Assembly: GCA_021851335.1 (NCBI GenBank) | Contig: JAJZEA010000004.1 | Location: 41,742-105,741, forward strand | Length of the DNA: 64,000 nucleotides | Reading direction: 5' to 3' | DNA from: Acidobacteriota bacterium | Lineage (GTDB): Bacteria > Acidobacteriota > Terriglobia > Terriglobales > Acidobacteriaceae | In this document: piece by piece, positions 25,930-36,954 of the stretch | Position numbering within the stretch: the first letter of the stretch is position 1 | How the letters are laid out: every line of letters starts with the position of its first letter | The notes under the pieces: model-generated | The model's input: only the letters and a program-made list of their open reading frames with translations | Database searches by the model: none | What the model was told of the DNA's origin: nothing | Made by a program: the position numbers and the translations under genes

Positions 25930-26925
25930 CTACTTGGCTGCTACGGATTCCAGCTCGGCGAGCCGCTTGGCCAGCAGCGTTTCCAGCTTTTCCAGCGCGG
26001 CGCTGAATCCTTCAATGCCTTCCTTCAGCTTGTCGGTGGCCATGCGATCGGCCGCGTGCATGCGATCAAAGGTGGCGCGGTCCACGGTGATCTTTTCAAT
26101 CGCCATGCCGCTTGCCTTGGCCGGATCGAGTTTGCGCGGAAGCTCAGCGGTTGTGGACTCCAGCTCGGCGAGCAACTGCGGCGAGATCGTCAACAGGTCG
26201 CAACCCGCAAGCTCGCAGATTTCGCTGATGTTGCGGAAGCTTGCGCCCATCACCTGAGTCTTGTAGCCGAACTTCTTGTAGTAGTTGTAGACGGCTGTGA
26301 CGGAGTGGACGCCGGGATCATCGGCGCCGACGTAGTCCTTGCCGGTGTCCTTCTTGTACCAGTCAAGAATGCGTCCGACGAACGGCGAGACCAGGGTCAC
26401 TTTGGCCTCGGCGCAGGCGATGGCCTGATGCAATCCGAAAAGCAGCGTGAGGTTGCAGTGAATGCCCTCTTTTTCCAGCACTTCCGCAGCGCGGATGCCT
26501 TCCCAGGTGGAGGCAATCTTGATCAGCACGCGGTCGCGCCCAATGCCTGCGTGGTCATACTCGGCGATGATTTCGTGGGCCTGCTGGATCGTAGCTTCGG
26601 TGTTGAAGGAGAGTCGCGCGTCCACTTCTGTGGAGACACGGCCGGGAACGATGGCAAGGATTTTTTTACCAAACGCGATGGCCAGACGCCGGAAGGCCAG
26701 GTTGGCGACCTTGGATTCTTCGGCGGCGTCACCGAGTTCTTTGCGCGCATCCAGAAGCACGCCATCCACAATCGACTGATACTGCGGCAATTGCGCCGCG
26801 GCTGTGATGAGAGAAGGATTTGTGGTTGCATCCTGCGGACGAAACTTTTCCATCGCCGCAATGTCGCCGGTATCGGCCACAACCACCGTCATGGTTCGCA
26901 ACTGTTCCAGAAGATTCTTTGACAC
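25930..26925 (-). CDS. tal: Transaldolase (TalB type)
   Basis: The enzyme transfers dihydroxyacetone from sedoheptulose-7-phosphate to glyceraldehyde-3-phosphate in the non-oxidative pentose phosphate pathway. The 331-residue length fits type I transaldolase. Motifs seen: '[13 protein letters not shown]' (12-25), '[11 protein letters not shown]' (30-40) and Schiff-base Lys136 in '[16 protein letters not shown]'. Also present are '[21 protein letters not shown]', '[13 protein letters not shown]' and '[31 protein letters not shown]'. The start is GTG at 26925, preceded by GGAGGG and 4 nt; upstream in-frame ATGs would add residues the family lacks. Cytosolic. Confidence 0.96.
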   Translation of the reverse strand: MSKNLLEQLRTMTVVVADTGDIAAMEKFRPQDATTNPSLITAAAQLPQYQSIVDGVLLDARKELGDAAEESKVANLAFRRLAIAFGKKILAIVPGRVSTEVDARLSFNTEATIQQAHEIIAEYDHAGIGRDRVLIKIASTWEGIRAAEVLEKEGIHCNLTLLFGLHQAIACAEAKVTLVSPFVGRILDWYKKDTGKDYVGADDPGVHSVTAVYNYYKKFGYKTQVMGASFRNISEICELAGCDLLTISPQLLAELESTTAELPRKLDPAKASGMAIEKITVDRATFDRMHAADRMATDKLKEGIEGFSAALEKLETLLAKRLAELESVAAK

Positions 26926-27118
26926 AATTCCCTCCAGGGGTTGAATTTTTCGCATGCAGTCGATGGACTGCAAGATTGCGCAGACGAAGGTTGCGCCGGA
27001 AACAAGACCTTAGCCTCAAAGTCTACTCCGAATTGGATGCAGAAAAGTGATCTTGGGGTCAAAAGAGTCTGCATCTGGCCCGAAATCGACTGGCGGCGTT
27101 TGCATGCCGGTTTTGTAT

Positions 27119-27916
27119 TCAATTCTCTTCAGCGGTGAAGGTGTTGCGCAGCGTTCCGACACCGGCGACGGTAACTTCGACGATATCGCCTGCGGAGACG
27201 GGACCAACGCCTGCCGGTGTGCCGGTCAACAGCAGATCTCCCGGCTCAAGGGTGATGGCGGCTGTAATGTAGGCGAGCAATTGCGGCAGGGAAAAGATGA
27301 AATCGGCCGTGGAGCCATGCTGGCGCAGTTCGCTGTTGAGGCGCGTTTCAACGAGCAACCCGGCAGCAATGGCGTCGGCCGTGACGCTGGTGTCGACCAC
27401 GGGGCCGACCGGACAGAAGGTGTCAAAGCCTTTGGCTCGTGTCCACTGGCCATCCTTTTTCTGTAGATCGCGCGCGGTGACATCGTTGGCGACGGTGAGG
27501 CCGTGAATGCAGGTGGAGACATCCTGATCCGCGGTGAAGTTTCGCAGTCTTCGCCCGATGACGACAGCCAGCTCCCCTTCGTAATCGATGCGTTCAGAGA
27601 CCCGGGGCATGCGCACGACGCCGCCGTCTCCGAGCAGCGACGAGGGCGGCTTGAAGAAAAGCAGCGGCTCGGCTGGGACTTCGTTGCCCAGCTCTTTGGC
27701 GTGGTCGCGGTAGTTTCTGCCCACGCACAGGATTTTCGACGGGGTGACGGGAGCAAGCAGTCGAGCCTGGCTGAGCAGCAACGGCTCACCGAGCGGCTCG
27801 GCCGAGCCTGTTTCCCAGGGAGATGAGAGTCGAGAGGTGATCCAGAGAGCACCGGCGCGCTCCTCGACCAGGCCCCACTCGGGTCGTCCATCCACTTCCA
27901 TTCGACAATACTTCAT
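27119..27916 (-). CDS. Fumarylacetoacetate hydrolase family protein
   Basis: A 265-residue member of the FAH superfamily, which cleaves C-C bonds or decarboxylates acylpyruvate-like acids with a divalent metal. The core is intact: 'PSKILCVGRNYRDHAKELGNEVPAEPLLFFKPPSSL' (60-95), the metal ligands in 'IDYEGELAVVIGR' (about 110-122), 'GLTVANDVTARDLQKKDGQWTRAKGFDTFCPVGPVV', and 'LLAYITAAITLEPGDLLLTGTPAGVGPV' toward the end. The layout is closest to the acylpyruvase/2-hydroxyhepta-2,4-diene-1,7-dioate isomerase group. It lies 40 nt downstream of the fibronectin-III lipoprotein gene on the same strand. Substrate not assignable from sequence. Confidence 0.92.
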   Translation of the reverse strand: MKYCRMEVDGRPEWGLVEERAGALWITSRLSSPWETGSAEPLGEPLLLSQARLLAPVTPSKILCVGRNYRDHAKELGNEVPAEPLLFFKPPSSLLGDGGVVRMPRVSERIDYEGELAVVIGRRLRNFTADQDVSTCIHGLTVANDVTARDLQKKDGQWTRAKGFDTFCPVGPVVDTSVTADAIAAGLLVETRLNSELRQHGSTADFIFSLPQLLAYITAAITLEPGDLLLTGTPAGVGPVSAGDIVEVTVAGVGTLRNTFTAEEN

Positions 27917-27956
27917 TGGGATTCCTCACGCTTGCGGGTTGTGTTGGGATGATCTT

Positions 27957-29204
27957 TCATGGTGTCGCGAAAGCCTCAGCCGGAGCCGACCGCTCGCTTC
28001 GGTTGCCGTGCGTGTCCACCGCGCGCACAGCATAACGATATCTGTGCCCAGGCTGAGCGGTGGTGTCAGAGTATGCAGGAACGCTGATGGGATCGGCAGG
28101 GGAAATCTGCTGCCATGGGCCATCGTCCTGGCTTCGATCCACAAGATATCCGGCAAGATCCGGCTCGGTGTCGGGCATCCAGGACAGGTCCATCGTGTGC
28201 GTAGCCACAGTAAAGACGATGCCCAGACCGCCGGGTACTGAAGGAGCAAAGACATCGGTTGTATCGACAGCCACCGGGGCGCTGGCCGGCCCCGCCAGCT
28301 CAAGGGTTGAGTTGTGGGTCGCTTCGCTTGCAGCCAATTTCGTCGGTGCAATCTGAGCAGCGAGCGCCGGCAGGGCAACAAACCGCTGCGCGGTGTAGCT
28401 GTACTCCTCGTCGAAGCGGGCCTGGCGATCTACAGCTCCAGCGGAGCCAGTGCGCGCAGGCGCATCGACGATGAGGTCTTCGTCGACCGGCTCGGGCGGA
28501 AGGCCGGCAATCGAGGTTTGTGCTGGAGGATTGGCTGCGCGCGAGGCAGGCTTTGCGGCGCGCAGGACGTGGCGATGGAGACGGATGGGAGTTGCTGTGC
28601 CGTCGGATTGCCAGCGCAGGATCACCCCGTCGGCGCTTGCGGTGGCGACGAATCCAACTACGGCCGATGGCGAGGCGCCGGCAGCGGAGACGGCGATATT
28701 GGAGGGGCCTGCGGTGTGTCCTTTGCGATTCCGCAGTGTGACCCAATATAGGAGCGGACGAGGCGAGCCGATGGTGAGTGAGGCAGGCAGCGCATCGGTG
28801 AGCGTGGTTACTGTTCCGGGCTTCACGGTTTGCTGGAGCAGCGGGAGACAGTTGGCGCTGTCGAGTCCGGGTTTGGCCGTGGTGGACGGAGTGGATTCGG
28901 AGCGGCAGAGATCGGCTTCCATCTCCTGCTGAAAAGCAGTGATCGACTGCTTATCCGTGGTTTTGGTCGGATTGGTCCAGCTCAGTGTGACGATCTCCCC
29001 AGCCCGCGTGGCGATAAGGTTTGTGATGGGATCAGGCAGCCGCAGCGAAGGTGGCAGCGGCGCGCCGGGAGTGCCGCATCCGGTGAGCGCCAGAAGCGAG
29101 GCGCAAGCGGCCAGGCCAGCGCATCGTGCGATCCAGCTACATCGTGCGATCCAGCCACATCGTATGATCCAGCCGCATCGTGCGATCTCAGTCCCGTGCG
29201 TCAT
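27957..29204 (-). CDS. Fibronectin type III-domain lipoprotein
   Basis: A 415-residue protein with an unusual N-terminus: hexapeptide-like repeats ('RCGWII', 'RCGWIA', 'RCSWIA') precede a hydrophobic run and a lipobox 'LLALTGC' at about residue 43. The mature protein should therefore be lipid-anchored. Three FN3-like segments follow, at about 60-175 ('PDPITNLIATRAGEIVTLSWTNPTKT'), 178-290 ('VVGFVATASADGVILRWQSD') and 318-412 ('GLGIVFTVATHTMDLSWMPDTEPDLAGYLVDRS', ending 'YRYAVRAVDTHGNRSERSAPAEAF'). It may bind carbohydrate or protein at the cell envelope. No catalytic motif is seen. Confidence 0.8.
   Translation of the reverse strand: MTHGTEIARCGWIIRCGWIARCSWIARCAGLAACASLLALTGCGTPGAPLPPSLRLPDPITNLIATRAGEIVTLSWTNPTKTTDKQSITAFQQEMEADLCRSESTPSTTAKPGLDSANCLPLLQQTVKPGTVTTLTDALPASLTIGSPRPLLYWVTLRNRKGHTAGPSNIAVSAAGASPSAVVGFVATASADGVILRWQSDGTATPIRLHRHVLRAAKPASRAANPPAQTSIAGLPPEPVDEDLIVDAPARTGSAGAVDRQARFDEEYSYTAQRFVALPALAAQIAPTKLAASEATHNSTLELAGPASAPVAVDTTDVFAPSVPGGLGIVFTVATHTMDLSWMPDTEPDLAGYLVDRSQDDGPWQQISPADPISVPAYSDTTAQPGHRYRYAVRAVDTHGNRSERSAPAEAFATP
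29122..29193 (-). repeat. 18-bp tandem repeat inside a lipoprotein signal region
   Basis: Units of 18 bp start at 29122, 29140 and 29158, with a partial unit at 29176. The consensus is CATCGTGCGATCCAGCCA. On the coding strand each encodes a W-I-[AI]-R-C-[GS] hexapeptide of the FN3 lipoprotein N-terminus. Confidence 0.85.
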
Positions 29205-29258
29205 TGGCTTTCAGTCTACTCAACTGCACCCGCCGACGACGAACAGGAGCGATCTCGC

Positions 29259-30218
29259 TCAGGCCGGTAAAGCGGCCCGTAAGGCGGCCTGCAATGGGAC
29301 GTGTTCGAAGTGGAATCCGGTGGCGAGCAATCGGGCGGGGACGGCGCGCGCGCTGGCCAGCAGTGCCTCGTCGGCCATCTCGCCAAAGGCCAGTCGAAGC
29401 GCCCACGCAGGCGCGGGTGCCAGAGCCGGTCGATGCAGCCGATGGGCCAACTCGCGGGTGAACTCGCGATTGGTCACCGGCTGAGGAGCCACGGCGTTAA
29501 CCGCGCCGCGGAGCGTGGCTGTCTGGATGGCAAATTGAAAGGCGCGCACTGCGTCCTGCTCGCTGATCCAGCTCATCCACTGGTCTCCACTGCCCAGGCG
29601 ACCGCCGAGGCCAAGTCGGAAAAGCGGCACCATGCGCCCCAGCGCGCCACCGTCGCGGCTGAGCACGATGCCCAGTCGGAGGTGGACGACCCGAATGCCG
29701 ACTTCGACGGCCGGGCGCGCGGCTGACTCCCAAGCACGGCAAAGTTCAGGGAAGAAACCGCTTCCGGGAGCGGCGTCCTCGTTCAGAAGTTCGTCGCCGC
29801 GGTCGCCGTACCAACCGATAGCCGAAGCACAGACCAGGACCGCAGGGGGGCGGCGCAGTTGGGCGAGTGCCTCACAAAGCACGCGTGTGGAGTCAACCCG
29901 GCTGGTCCACATCGCCTGCTTCCATGCGGTCGTCCAACGCTGGGCGGCGATGTTTGCGCCGGAGAGATGCACGGCGGCAGCCAATCCTTCGAGGCGCTCA
30001 GCGTGCTCGATGCAGGACGGTCTCAGGTCACGATCCCCGCCGTCAGCGAGAGTTGGATTCCATTGGATTTCGTTCGATTGAGCCGCGGCACGCCGAACCA
30101 GTTGAAGGACGGAGCATCCCCCTGCAGCGAGAGCCTCGCGAATTCTGTCCCCCATCATGCCAGAGGCTCCACTCATCAGGACAGGACCGGATGGGATAGT
30201 ACAGCCCAGATCGTTCAT
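29259..30218 (-). CDS. TIGR01777-family NAD(P)-dependent epimerase
   Basis: A 319-residue extended-SDR protein of the YfcH/TIGR01777 family. The Rossmann motif is altered to 'VLMSGASGMMGDRIREAL' (residues 13-30). The rest fits: 'GLAAAVHLSGANIAAQRWTTAWKQAMWTSRVDSTRVLCEAL', 'LVCASAIGWYGDRGDELLNEDAAPGSGFFPELCRAWE', 'VVHLRLGIVLSRDGGALGRMVPLFRLGLGGRLGSGDQWMSWI', and the C-terminal DUF1731-like segment. The start ATG 30218 follows AAGG by 8 nt; ATG 30239 is possible. The family's substrate is not established. It is divergent from the XRE-cupin regulator. Confidence 0.9.
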   Translation of the reverse strand: MNDLGCTIPSGPVLMSGASGMMGDRIREALAAGGCSVLQLVRRAAAQSNEIQWNPTLADGGDRDLRPSCIEHAERLEGLAAAVHLSGANIAAQRWTTAWKQAMWTSRVDSTRVLCEALAQLRRPPAVLVCASAIGWYGDRGDELLNEDAAPGSGFFPELCRAWESAARPAVEVGIRVVHLRLGIVLSRDGGALGRMVPLFRLGLGGRLGSGDQWMSWISEQDAVRAFQFAIQTATLRGAVNAVAPQPVTNREFTRELAHRLHRPALAPAPAWALRLAFGEMADEALLASARAVPARLLATGFHFEHVPLQAALRAALPA

Positions 30219-30391
30219 TGTAATTGCCTTATCACTCATCATGCTCGCCGTCGGAAGGCTCCGGTCGATCGAACCTCTGCCTTCACTTTCGCATGGCCAT
30301 CTGCAATTCGCTTCCACTCCGCAAAAATAATTATTGATTACCGCAACAAATCGCCAACTCGCTGCATCTTTAAGCCAGAGGAAATTTTCGT

Positions 30392-31135
30392 ATGGCAAAA
30401 GCCACCGCAAGTCCGACAGATGAGCTGAATCCAGCACAGATTGACACCGAAACCGCTGAGCATTTTATTGCGCAAAAGCATATTGGCGAGCGGATTAAAC
30501 GCCTGCGCCTGAAGAAGTCGATGGGCTTGGTGGAGTTGGGGAAACACACCGGGCTTTCTGCCAGTTTTCTTTCGCAACTGGAGACCGGACGAGTCGTGCC
30601 GACATTGCGAAATCTGGCGCGGATCGCGATGGTCTTTTCGAAAGACCTCTCGTATTTTTTTGAGACGGAACCTCATTCTCTCTTTCGCATCCACCGGCAA
30701 AAGGAGCGCGTGCGGCTGCCGCAAAGCGGGACAGACGATCCAACGTACTACTTTGAGAGCCTCGGCTACATGGTGCCGGACCGTCAGATGGACCCGTATT
30801 TCGCGGAGTTCATTCCGCTGAAGAAGGGCCAGGAAGCACGTCCGCACGTCCATGCGGGATATGAGTTTCTTTACATTTTGAAGGGCGAGCTGGAGATTCG
30901 ACATGGCGACCAGATATCCCTTCTGGAGCAGGGAGACGCGGTCTATTTCGACGCCAGTACGCCGCACGCGTATGTGTGCAGCGGCAAGCAGCCTGCGGTG
31001 GCGCTGATTGTGACGATGGTGCAGCTTGCCGTGGCACAGCCCACGATGGGCCTGCGTCCGCTGGGAGCCACGCAGCGCAGCCTGGGTGGAACACCGGTAC
31101 GAACGGAAAAAGCTCCCGCTGCTCGCGCGAATTAG
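30392..31135 (+). CDS. XRE-family transcriptional regulator with cupin sensor domain
   Basis: A 247-residue DNA-binding regulator. A helix-turn-helix of the HTH_3 type lies at about 31-85 ('IGERIKRLRLKKSMGLVELGKHTGLSASFLSQLETGRVVPTLRNLARIAMVF'). A cupin barrel follows at about 140-215 ('FIPLKKGQEARPHVHAGYEFLYILKGELEIRHGDQISLLEQGDAVYFDASTPHAY'). Its His and Glu residues could bind a metal or small ligand. This architecture (PuuR/SutR type) often controls amine, amino-acid or sulfur metabolism. The ATG follows GAGG by about 10 nt. It is divergent from the epimerase gene and 94 bp upstream of the heme oxidase gene. Targets unknown. Confidence 0.92.
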   Translation: MAKATASPTDELNPAQIDTETAEHFIAQKHIGERIKRLRLKKSMGLVELGKHTGLSASFLSQLETGRVVPTLRNLARIAMVFSKDLSYFFETEPHSLFRIHRQKERVRLPQSGTDDPTYYFESLGYMVPDRQMDPYFAEFIPLKKGQEARPHVHAGYEFLYILKGELEIRHGDQISLLEQGDAVYFDASTPHAYVCSGKQPAVALIVTMVQLAVAQPTMGLRPLGATQRSLGGTPVRTEKAPAARAN

Positions 31136-31229
31136 GCGCGAATCAGGGCGCGCCTTGTACCCGGCTCGGGTGTGTCGAGCTGGCTGGCAAACCTCCGGCT
31201 GCGCGCGGACCGCATAGACTGGAATAAAG

Positions 31230-32654
31230 GTGCCGAAGAGGATGCGGGTTGCGATTGTTGGAGGCGGTGTTGCCGGGCTGGCGGCGGCTTTTGAGCTGGA
31301 AAAAGCGCGCCGCGCCGGTGCCGGAGTCGAGTATGCGCTGTTGGAGGCTTCGCCGCGCCTGGGTGGAGTGATCTCCTCTCGCATGGACGACGGCACCGTG
31401 TTGGAGCATGGCCCGGATTCGTTTCTGACCGAGAAGCCAGCGGCGATTGCGCTTTGCCGCGAACTGGGTCTGGGCGATTCGTTGATCGGCTCTGACGACA
31501 GCAATCGGAAGACGTTCATCCTGGTGCGTGACCGGTTGGTGGCGCTGCCGGATGGGCTGATGTTTCTGGTGCCGACGCAACTGATGCCGACGGTGCTGAC
31601 ACCGCTCTTCAATCCAGTGACCAAATTGCGGATGGGGTTGGAATGGTTTCACCGCGCGCGCACCGGGCAAGAGGATGAGTCGGTGGCGAATTTTGTGCGC
31701 CGACACTACGGTCAGGCTGTGGTCGATCGATTAGCCGACCCGTTGCTTTCGGGCATCTATGGCGGCGATGCGGAGCATTTGAGCGTGCAGTCGGTGCTGC
31801 CTGCGATGGTTCGGTTGGAGATGGAGTATGGGTCGCTGACGCGCGGAATGCTGGCGGCGCGCAGGAAGCAACGCGAAGCAGCGCGCAAGGCGCAGCCATC
31901 CGCCGTGAAGAGAACAATTTTCACCACGCTGCGCGGCGGGTTGCAGCAGTTGATCGACGCGCTAATTGCCGAACTCGAGCCGCAGTCTCTGCACATGAAT
32001 GCCGCAGTCCAGTCGTTGGAGGTGGACGCACTGGGCTGGCGCGTTCGCTTTGCCGCTCGCGCGACCGAGCGCTTTGACGCGGTGATTCTGGCCACTCCGG
32101 CATGGGTGGCCGCTCGACTGGTGCGCGGCGTGCATGGTCCGCTCAGCGATGAACTGGCCTCGATTCCCTACAGCTCTTCCATCACGGCCAATTTCGTCCT
32201 GGATGAGGCCACGTTGCCGACCCTGCCACCTGGCTTTGGTTTTCTGGTTCCGACGCTGGAGCGGCGCTCGATGCTGGCGTGTACGTTTGTCCATCGAAAA
32301 TTTCAGGGCCGGACTGCGCCGGGTCGAGCAGTTCTGCGCTGCTTCGCCGGTGGAATGCGCGGCGAACAAATGTTGGCGGAAAGCGATGCAGAGATTGCAA
32401 GAGTGCTGCGCGAGGAGCTTCGGCAGATTCTCGGAATCACCTCCGAGCCGCTCGTGGCCGAGGTGCGGCGGTGGCCACGATCCATGGCGCAGTACAGTGT
32501 GGGTCACGCCGCGCGCGTTCGTCGAATCCGCGAACAGGCCAATACGTTGCGCAACCTTCATCTGGCGGGCAATGCCTATGATGGCATCGGAATCTCCGAC
32601 TGCATCCGTCTGGGCCAGAGCGCGGCCCGCGCCCTGGCGCAAATCCAGTCGTAA
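31230..32654 (+). CDS. Protoporphyrinogen/coproporphyrinogen III oxidase (FAD-dependent, HemY/CgoX type)
   Basis: A 474-residue flavoenzyme that oxidises a porphyrinogen to the porphyrin in late heme synthesis. The FAD dinucleotide motif is at the start: 'VAIVGGGVAGLAAAFELEK' with 'YALLEASPRLGGVI'. Other family segments are 'EHGPDSFLTEKPAAIALCRELGLGDSLIG', 'SVANFVRRHYGQAVVDRLADPLLSGIYGGDAEHLSVQSVLPAM', and at the end 'NLHLAGNAYDGIGISDCIRLGQSAARAL', which binds FAD. Sequence alone does not settle whether it works on protoporphyrinogen IX or coproporphyrinogen III. The start is GTG 31230; ATG 31242 lies too close to its purine-rich tract. Confidence 0.92.
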   Translation: MPKRMRVAIVGGGVAGLAAAFELEKARRAGAGVEYALLEASPRLGGVISSRMDDGTVLEHGPDSFLTEKPAAIALCRELGLGDSLIGSDDSNRKTFILVRDRLVALPDGLMFLVPTQLMPTVLTPLFNPVTKLRMGLEWFHRARTGQEDESVANFVRRHYGQAVVDRLADPLLSGIYGGDAEHLSVQSVLPAMVRLEMEYGSLTRGMLAARRKQREAARKAQPSAVKRTIFTTLRGGLQQLIDALIAELEPQSLHMNAAVQSLEVDALGWRVRFAARATERFDAVILATPAWVAARLVRGVHGPLSDELASIPYSSSITANFVLDEATLPTLPPGFGFLVPTLERRSMLACTFVHRKFQGRTAPGRAVLRCFAGGMRGEQMLAESDAEIARVLREELRQILGITSEPLVAEVRRWPRSMAQYSVGHAARVRRIREQANTLRNLHLAGNAYDGIGISDCIRLGQSAARALAQIQS

Positions 32655-32736
32655 CTGCAACGCAGCAGTTGAAGTCGAGTAAGCAATCGCTTTGCATTGG
32701 TCGCCTGCCGCCCTGCGGGGGTACAATTGCAGCGCT

Positions 32737-35100
32737 ATGAAAAACAAAGCGCTTTGCCAACTTTTCCCTTTCAGCCTGATCGTGATTCTCGCTTGTTTTT
32801 GCAGCGCGTCCCATGCCCAGACCACGCCATCAAACGCGCAGCTTGCCAGTCGAGCCATCAATGATCGCGTGGATGCGCTGATGAAGAAGATGTCGCTTGA
32901 GGATAAGATTGGCCAGCTTGTGCAGTATTCCTATGGTTCGGCAACCGGGCCGGATGCATCGCATTTGAGCTATGAGGATTTGATTGCGCGCGGACAAATT
33001 GGCTCGCTGTTGAATATCCACGGCTCCGATGAGGTGAATCGGTTGCAGCACATCGCGATGGAGAAGTCGCAGCTACACATCCCACTGCTCTTTGGGCTGG
33101 ATGTGATTCACGGCATGCACACTACATTTCCTGTGCCGATTGCGCTGGCCAGCGCCTGGGATCCGGAACTGATTCACAGCGTGGCGCACACGGCGGCAGT
33201 GGAGTCGCGCGCGGAGGGAGTGCCTTGGGTCTTTTCGCCGATGGTGGATATTGCACGCGATCCGCGCTGGGGGCGCATTGTCGAGTCGGCGGGCGAGGAT
33301 CCGTATCTGGGTTCGGTGCTGGCGCGAGCCTATGTGGAGGGATATCAGCAGGGTGATCTAAGCAAACCGGATTCGGTAGCGGTGAGCGTGAAGCACTTTG
33401 CGGCGTATGGCGCGGCGATTGCAGGTCGCGATTACAACGCGACGGATATGTCGGACGGGATGCTGCGGCAGGTGTATCTGCCGCCGTATCACGCTGCGGT
33501 GGCCGCTGGAGCGGCTACGGTGATGAGTTCATTCAACTCGATCAACGGAGTGCCGGCGAGCGCGAATCCTTACACGCTGACGCAGATTCTGCGGCGCGAA
33601 TGGGGCTTCGACGGATTTGTGGTTTCGGACTGGGGCGCGGTTTCTGAGCTGTTGAATCACTCCATCGGAGCCGATGGCAGCACGGTAGCGCGCAAGGCCA
33701 TTGAAGCCGGCGTGGACATGGACATGGAGGGCGGACTGTACGGGACGACACTGGCGGCGCAGGTGCGCGCGGGCACAATTCCGGAGTCGGTGATCGATGA
33801 GGCGACGCGGCGGATTCTGCGAGTCAAGTTTGCGCTGGGTCTCTTCGATCATCCGTACATTGCGACGACGCCCGCCTATGTGGCGACGCCGGAAAAACGC
33901 GCTGCGGCACGCAAGGCCGCCGATGAGACGATCGTGCTCCTGAAAAACGATGGCGTCGAGGGAGTGGGCAACGTGCTCCCGCTGAAGAAGTCTGTGAATA
34001 CGGTGGCGCTGATTGGGCCGCTGGCAGATTCGCAGCAGGACATGCTTGGTTCCTGGGGCGCATTGGGCAATCCAAAGGATGCCGTGACGCTGCGACAGGC
34101 GTTGAGCAAGCGGCTGGGCAACCGGCTGCTTTATGCCCGGGGCGTGACGATTCTGAAGGGCAGCAACGAGACATACCTCGAGAAATTTCTGGGTCAGCCG
34201 ACCTCTCCGGCGTGGGACAATGCCAACGGAATCGCCTCAGCCGTGGCGACTGCGAAAAAGGCGGATGTGGTGGTGATGGCGTTGGGCGAAAGCGCAGTCG
34301 CGATGACCGGCGAGGCCAGCAGCCGCGCGCACCTGAGCCTGCCGGGAGACCAGGAACAGTTGCTGGAGGCTGTGGCTGCGACCGGCAAGCCGGTGGTGCT
34401 GGTGATGTTCACCGGCCGCCCCAGTGAAATTCCGTGGGCTGCGGAGCATATTCCGGCCATTGTGCAGGCGTGGTTCCCCGGCATCGAGGCTGGAGACGCG
34501 GTTGCCGATGTGCTCTTTGGCGATGTCAATCCAAGCGCAAAGCTCACCACGAGCTTTCCACGGGCTGTGGGACAAGAGCCGCTTTACTATGCGCAGCTTC
34601 CCACAGGGCGACCGGCGCATGGCAATCTGAATCACTTTCCCGCAAACAGCGAAGAGAAATATATGTCGCGTTACCTGGACGTGAATAACTCGGCGCAGTT
34701 TCCGTTTGGCTGGGGATTGAGTTACACGAGTTTCCGATTTAGTGATCCCACGCTGAGCCATCCGGAGATCAGCCTCTCTTCATTCAAGCCGGGCGATGCT
34801 GCAAAAGTGAATGTCAGTTTCACCGTAACCAACACGGGCTCTCGCGCAGGCACCGAGATTGCCCAGCTTTACATTCGCAACACGGCGGCGTCCGTCGAGC
34901 AGCCGGTGCGCGAGTTGAAAGGATTTGCGCGTGTCACCTTGCAGCCAGGCGAAAGCAAGACGGTGACGCTGCCACTCGGCTTCGATGAACTCAGCTTCTG
35001 GAATGCTCAAAGCAAGCAGGTCGTCGAGCCGACGACGTACAAAATCTTTGTGGGCGACAGCTCGCTGGCAGATCGTTCGACAAGCCTGATTGTCCGCTGA
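32737..35100 (+). CDS. bglX: Secreted GH3 beta-glucosidase (BglX type)
   Basis: A 787-residue glycoside hydrolase family 3 enzyme with a signal peptide (ending 'SASHA'). Domains in order are: the TIM barrel ('IGQLVQYSYGSATGPD', 'LLFGLDVIHGMHTTFPVPIALASAWDPEL', 'VSVKHFAAYGAAIAGRDYNATDMSD'); catalytic nucleophile Asp298 in 'GFVVSDWGAVSELLNH'; the alpha/beta sandwich ('ALIGPLADSQQDMLGSWGALG', 'VVVMALGESAVAMTGEASSRAHLSLPGDQEQLLEAV'); and the C-terminal FN3-like domain ('VSFTVTNTGSRAGTEIAQLYI'). It should act in the periplasm, releasing glucose from oligosaccharides. It starts 82 bp after the heme-oxidase gene stop. Confidence 0.95.
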   Translation: MKNKALCQLFPFSLIVILACFCSASHAQTTPSNAQLASRAINDRVDALMKKMSLEDKIGQLVQYSYGSATGPDASHLSYEDLIARGQIGSLLNIHGSDEVNRLQHIAMEKSQLHIPLLFGLDVIHGMHTTFPVPIALASAWDPELIHSVAHTAAVESRAEGVPWVFSPMVDIARDPRWGRIVESAGEDPYLGSVLARAYVEGYQQGDLSKPDSVAVSVKHFAAYGAAIAGRDYNATDMSDGMLRQVYLPPYHAAVAAGAATVMSSFNSINGVPASANPYTLTQILRREWGFDGFVVSDWGAVSELLNHSIGADGSTVARKAIEAGVDMDMEGGLYGTTLAAQVRAGTIPESVIDEATRRILRVKFALGLFDHPYIATTPAYVATPEKRAAARKAADETIVLLKNDGVEGVGNVLPLKKSVNTVALIGPLADSQQDMLGSWGALGNPKDAVTLRQALSKRLGNRLLYARGVTILKGSNETYLEKFLGQPTSPAWDNANGIASAVATAKKADVVVMALGESAVAMTGEASSRAHLSLPGDQEQLLEAVAATGKPVVLVMFTGRPSEIPWAAEHIPAIVQAWFPGIEAGDAVADVLFGDVNPSAKLTTSFPRAVGQEPLYYAQLPTGRPAHGNLNHFPANSEEKYMSRYLDVNNSAQFPFGWGLSYTSFRFSDPTLSHPEISLSSFKPGDAAKVNVSFTVTNTGSRAGTEIAQLYIRNTAASVEQPVRELKGFARVTLQPGESKTVTLPLGFDELSFWNAQSKQVVEPTTYKIFVGDSSLADRSTSLIVR

Positions 35101-35148
35101 AATGGTCACCGCCCAGGCGCAGAACCCCACGCTTATGTGGACGATTCC

Positions 35149-36891
<1,743 letters not shown>

Positions 36892-36954
36892 GCGCGATAA
36901 CCTTTCCACGGAATGTCTTCTGCGGCTTTTGCGGCTCGGTTCAAAGAATGCGGA

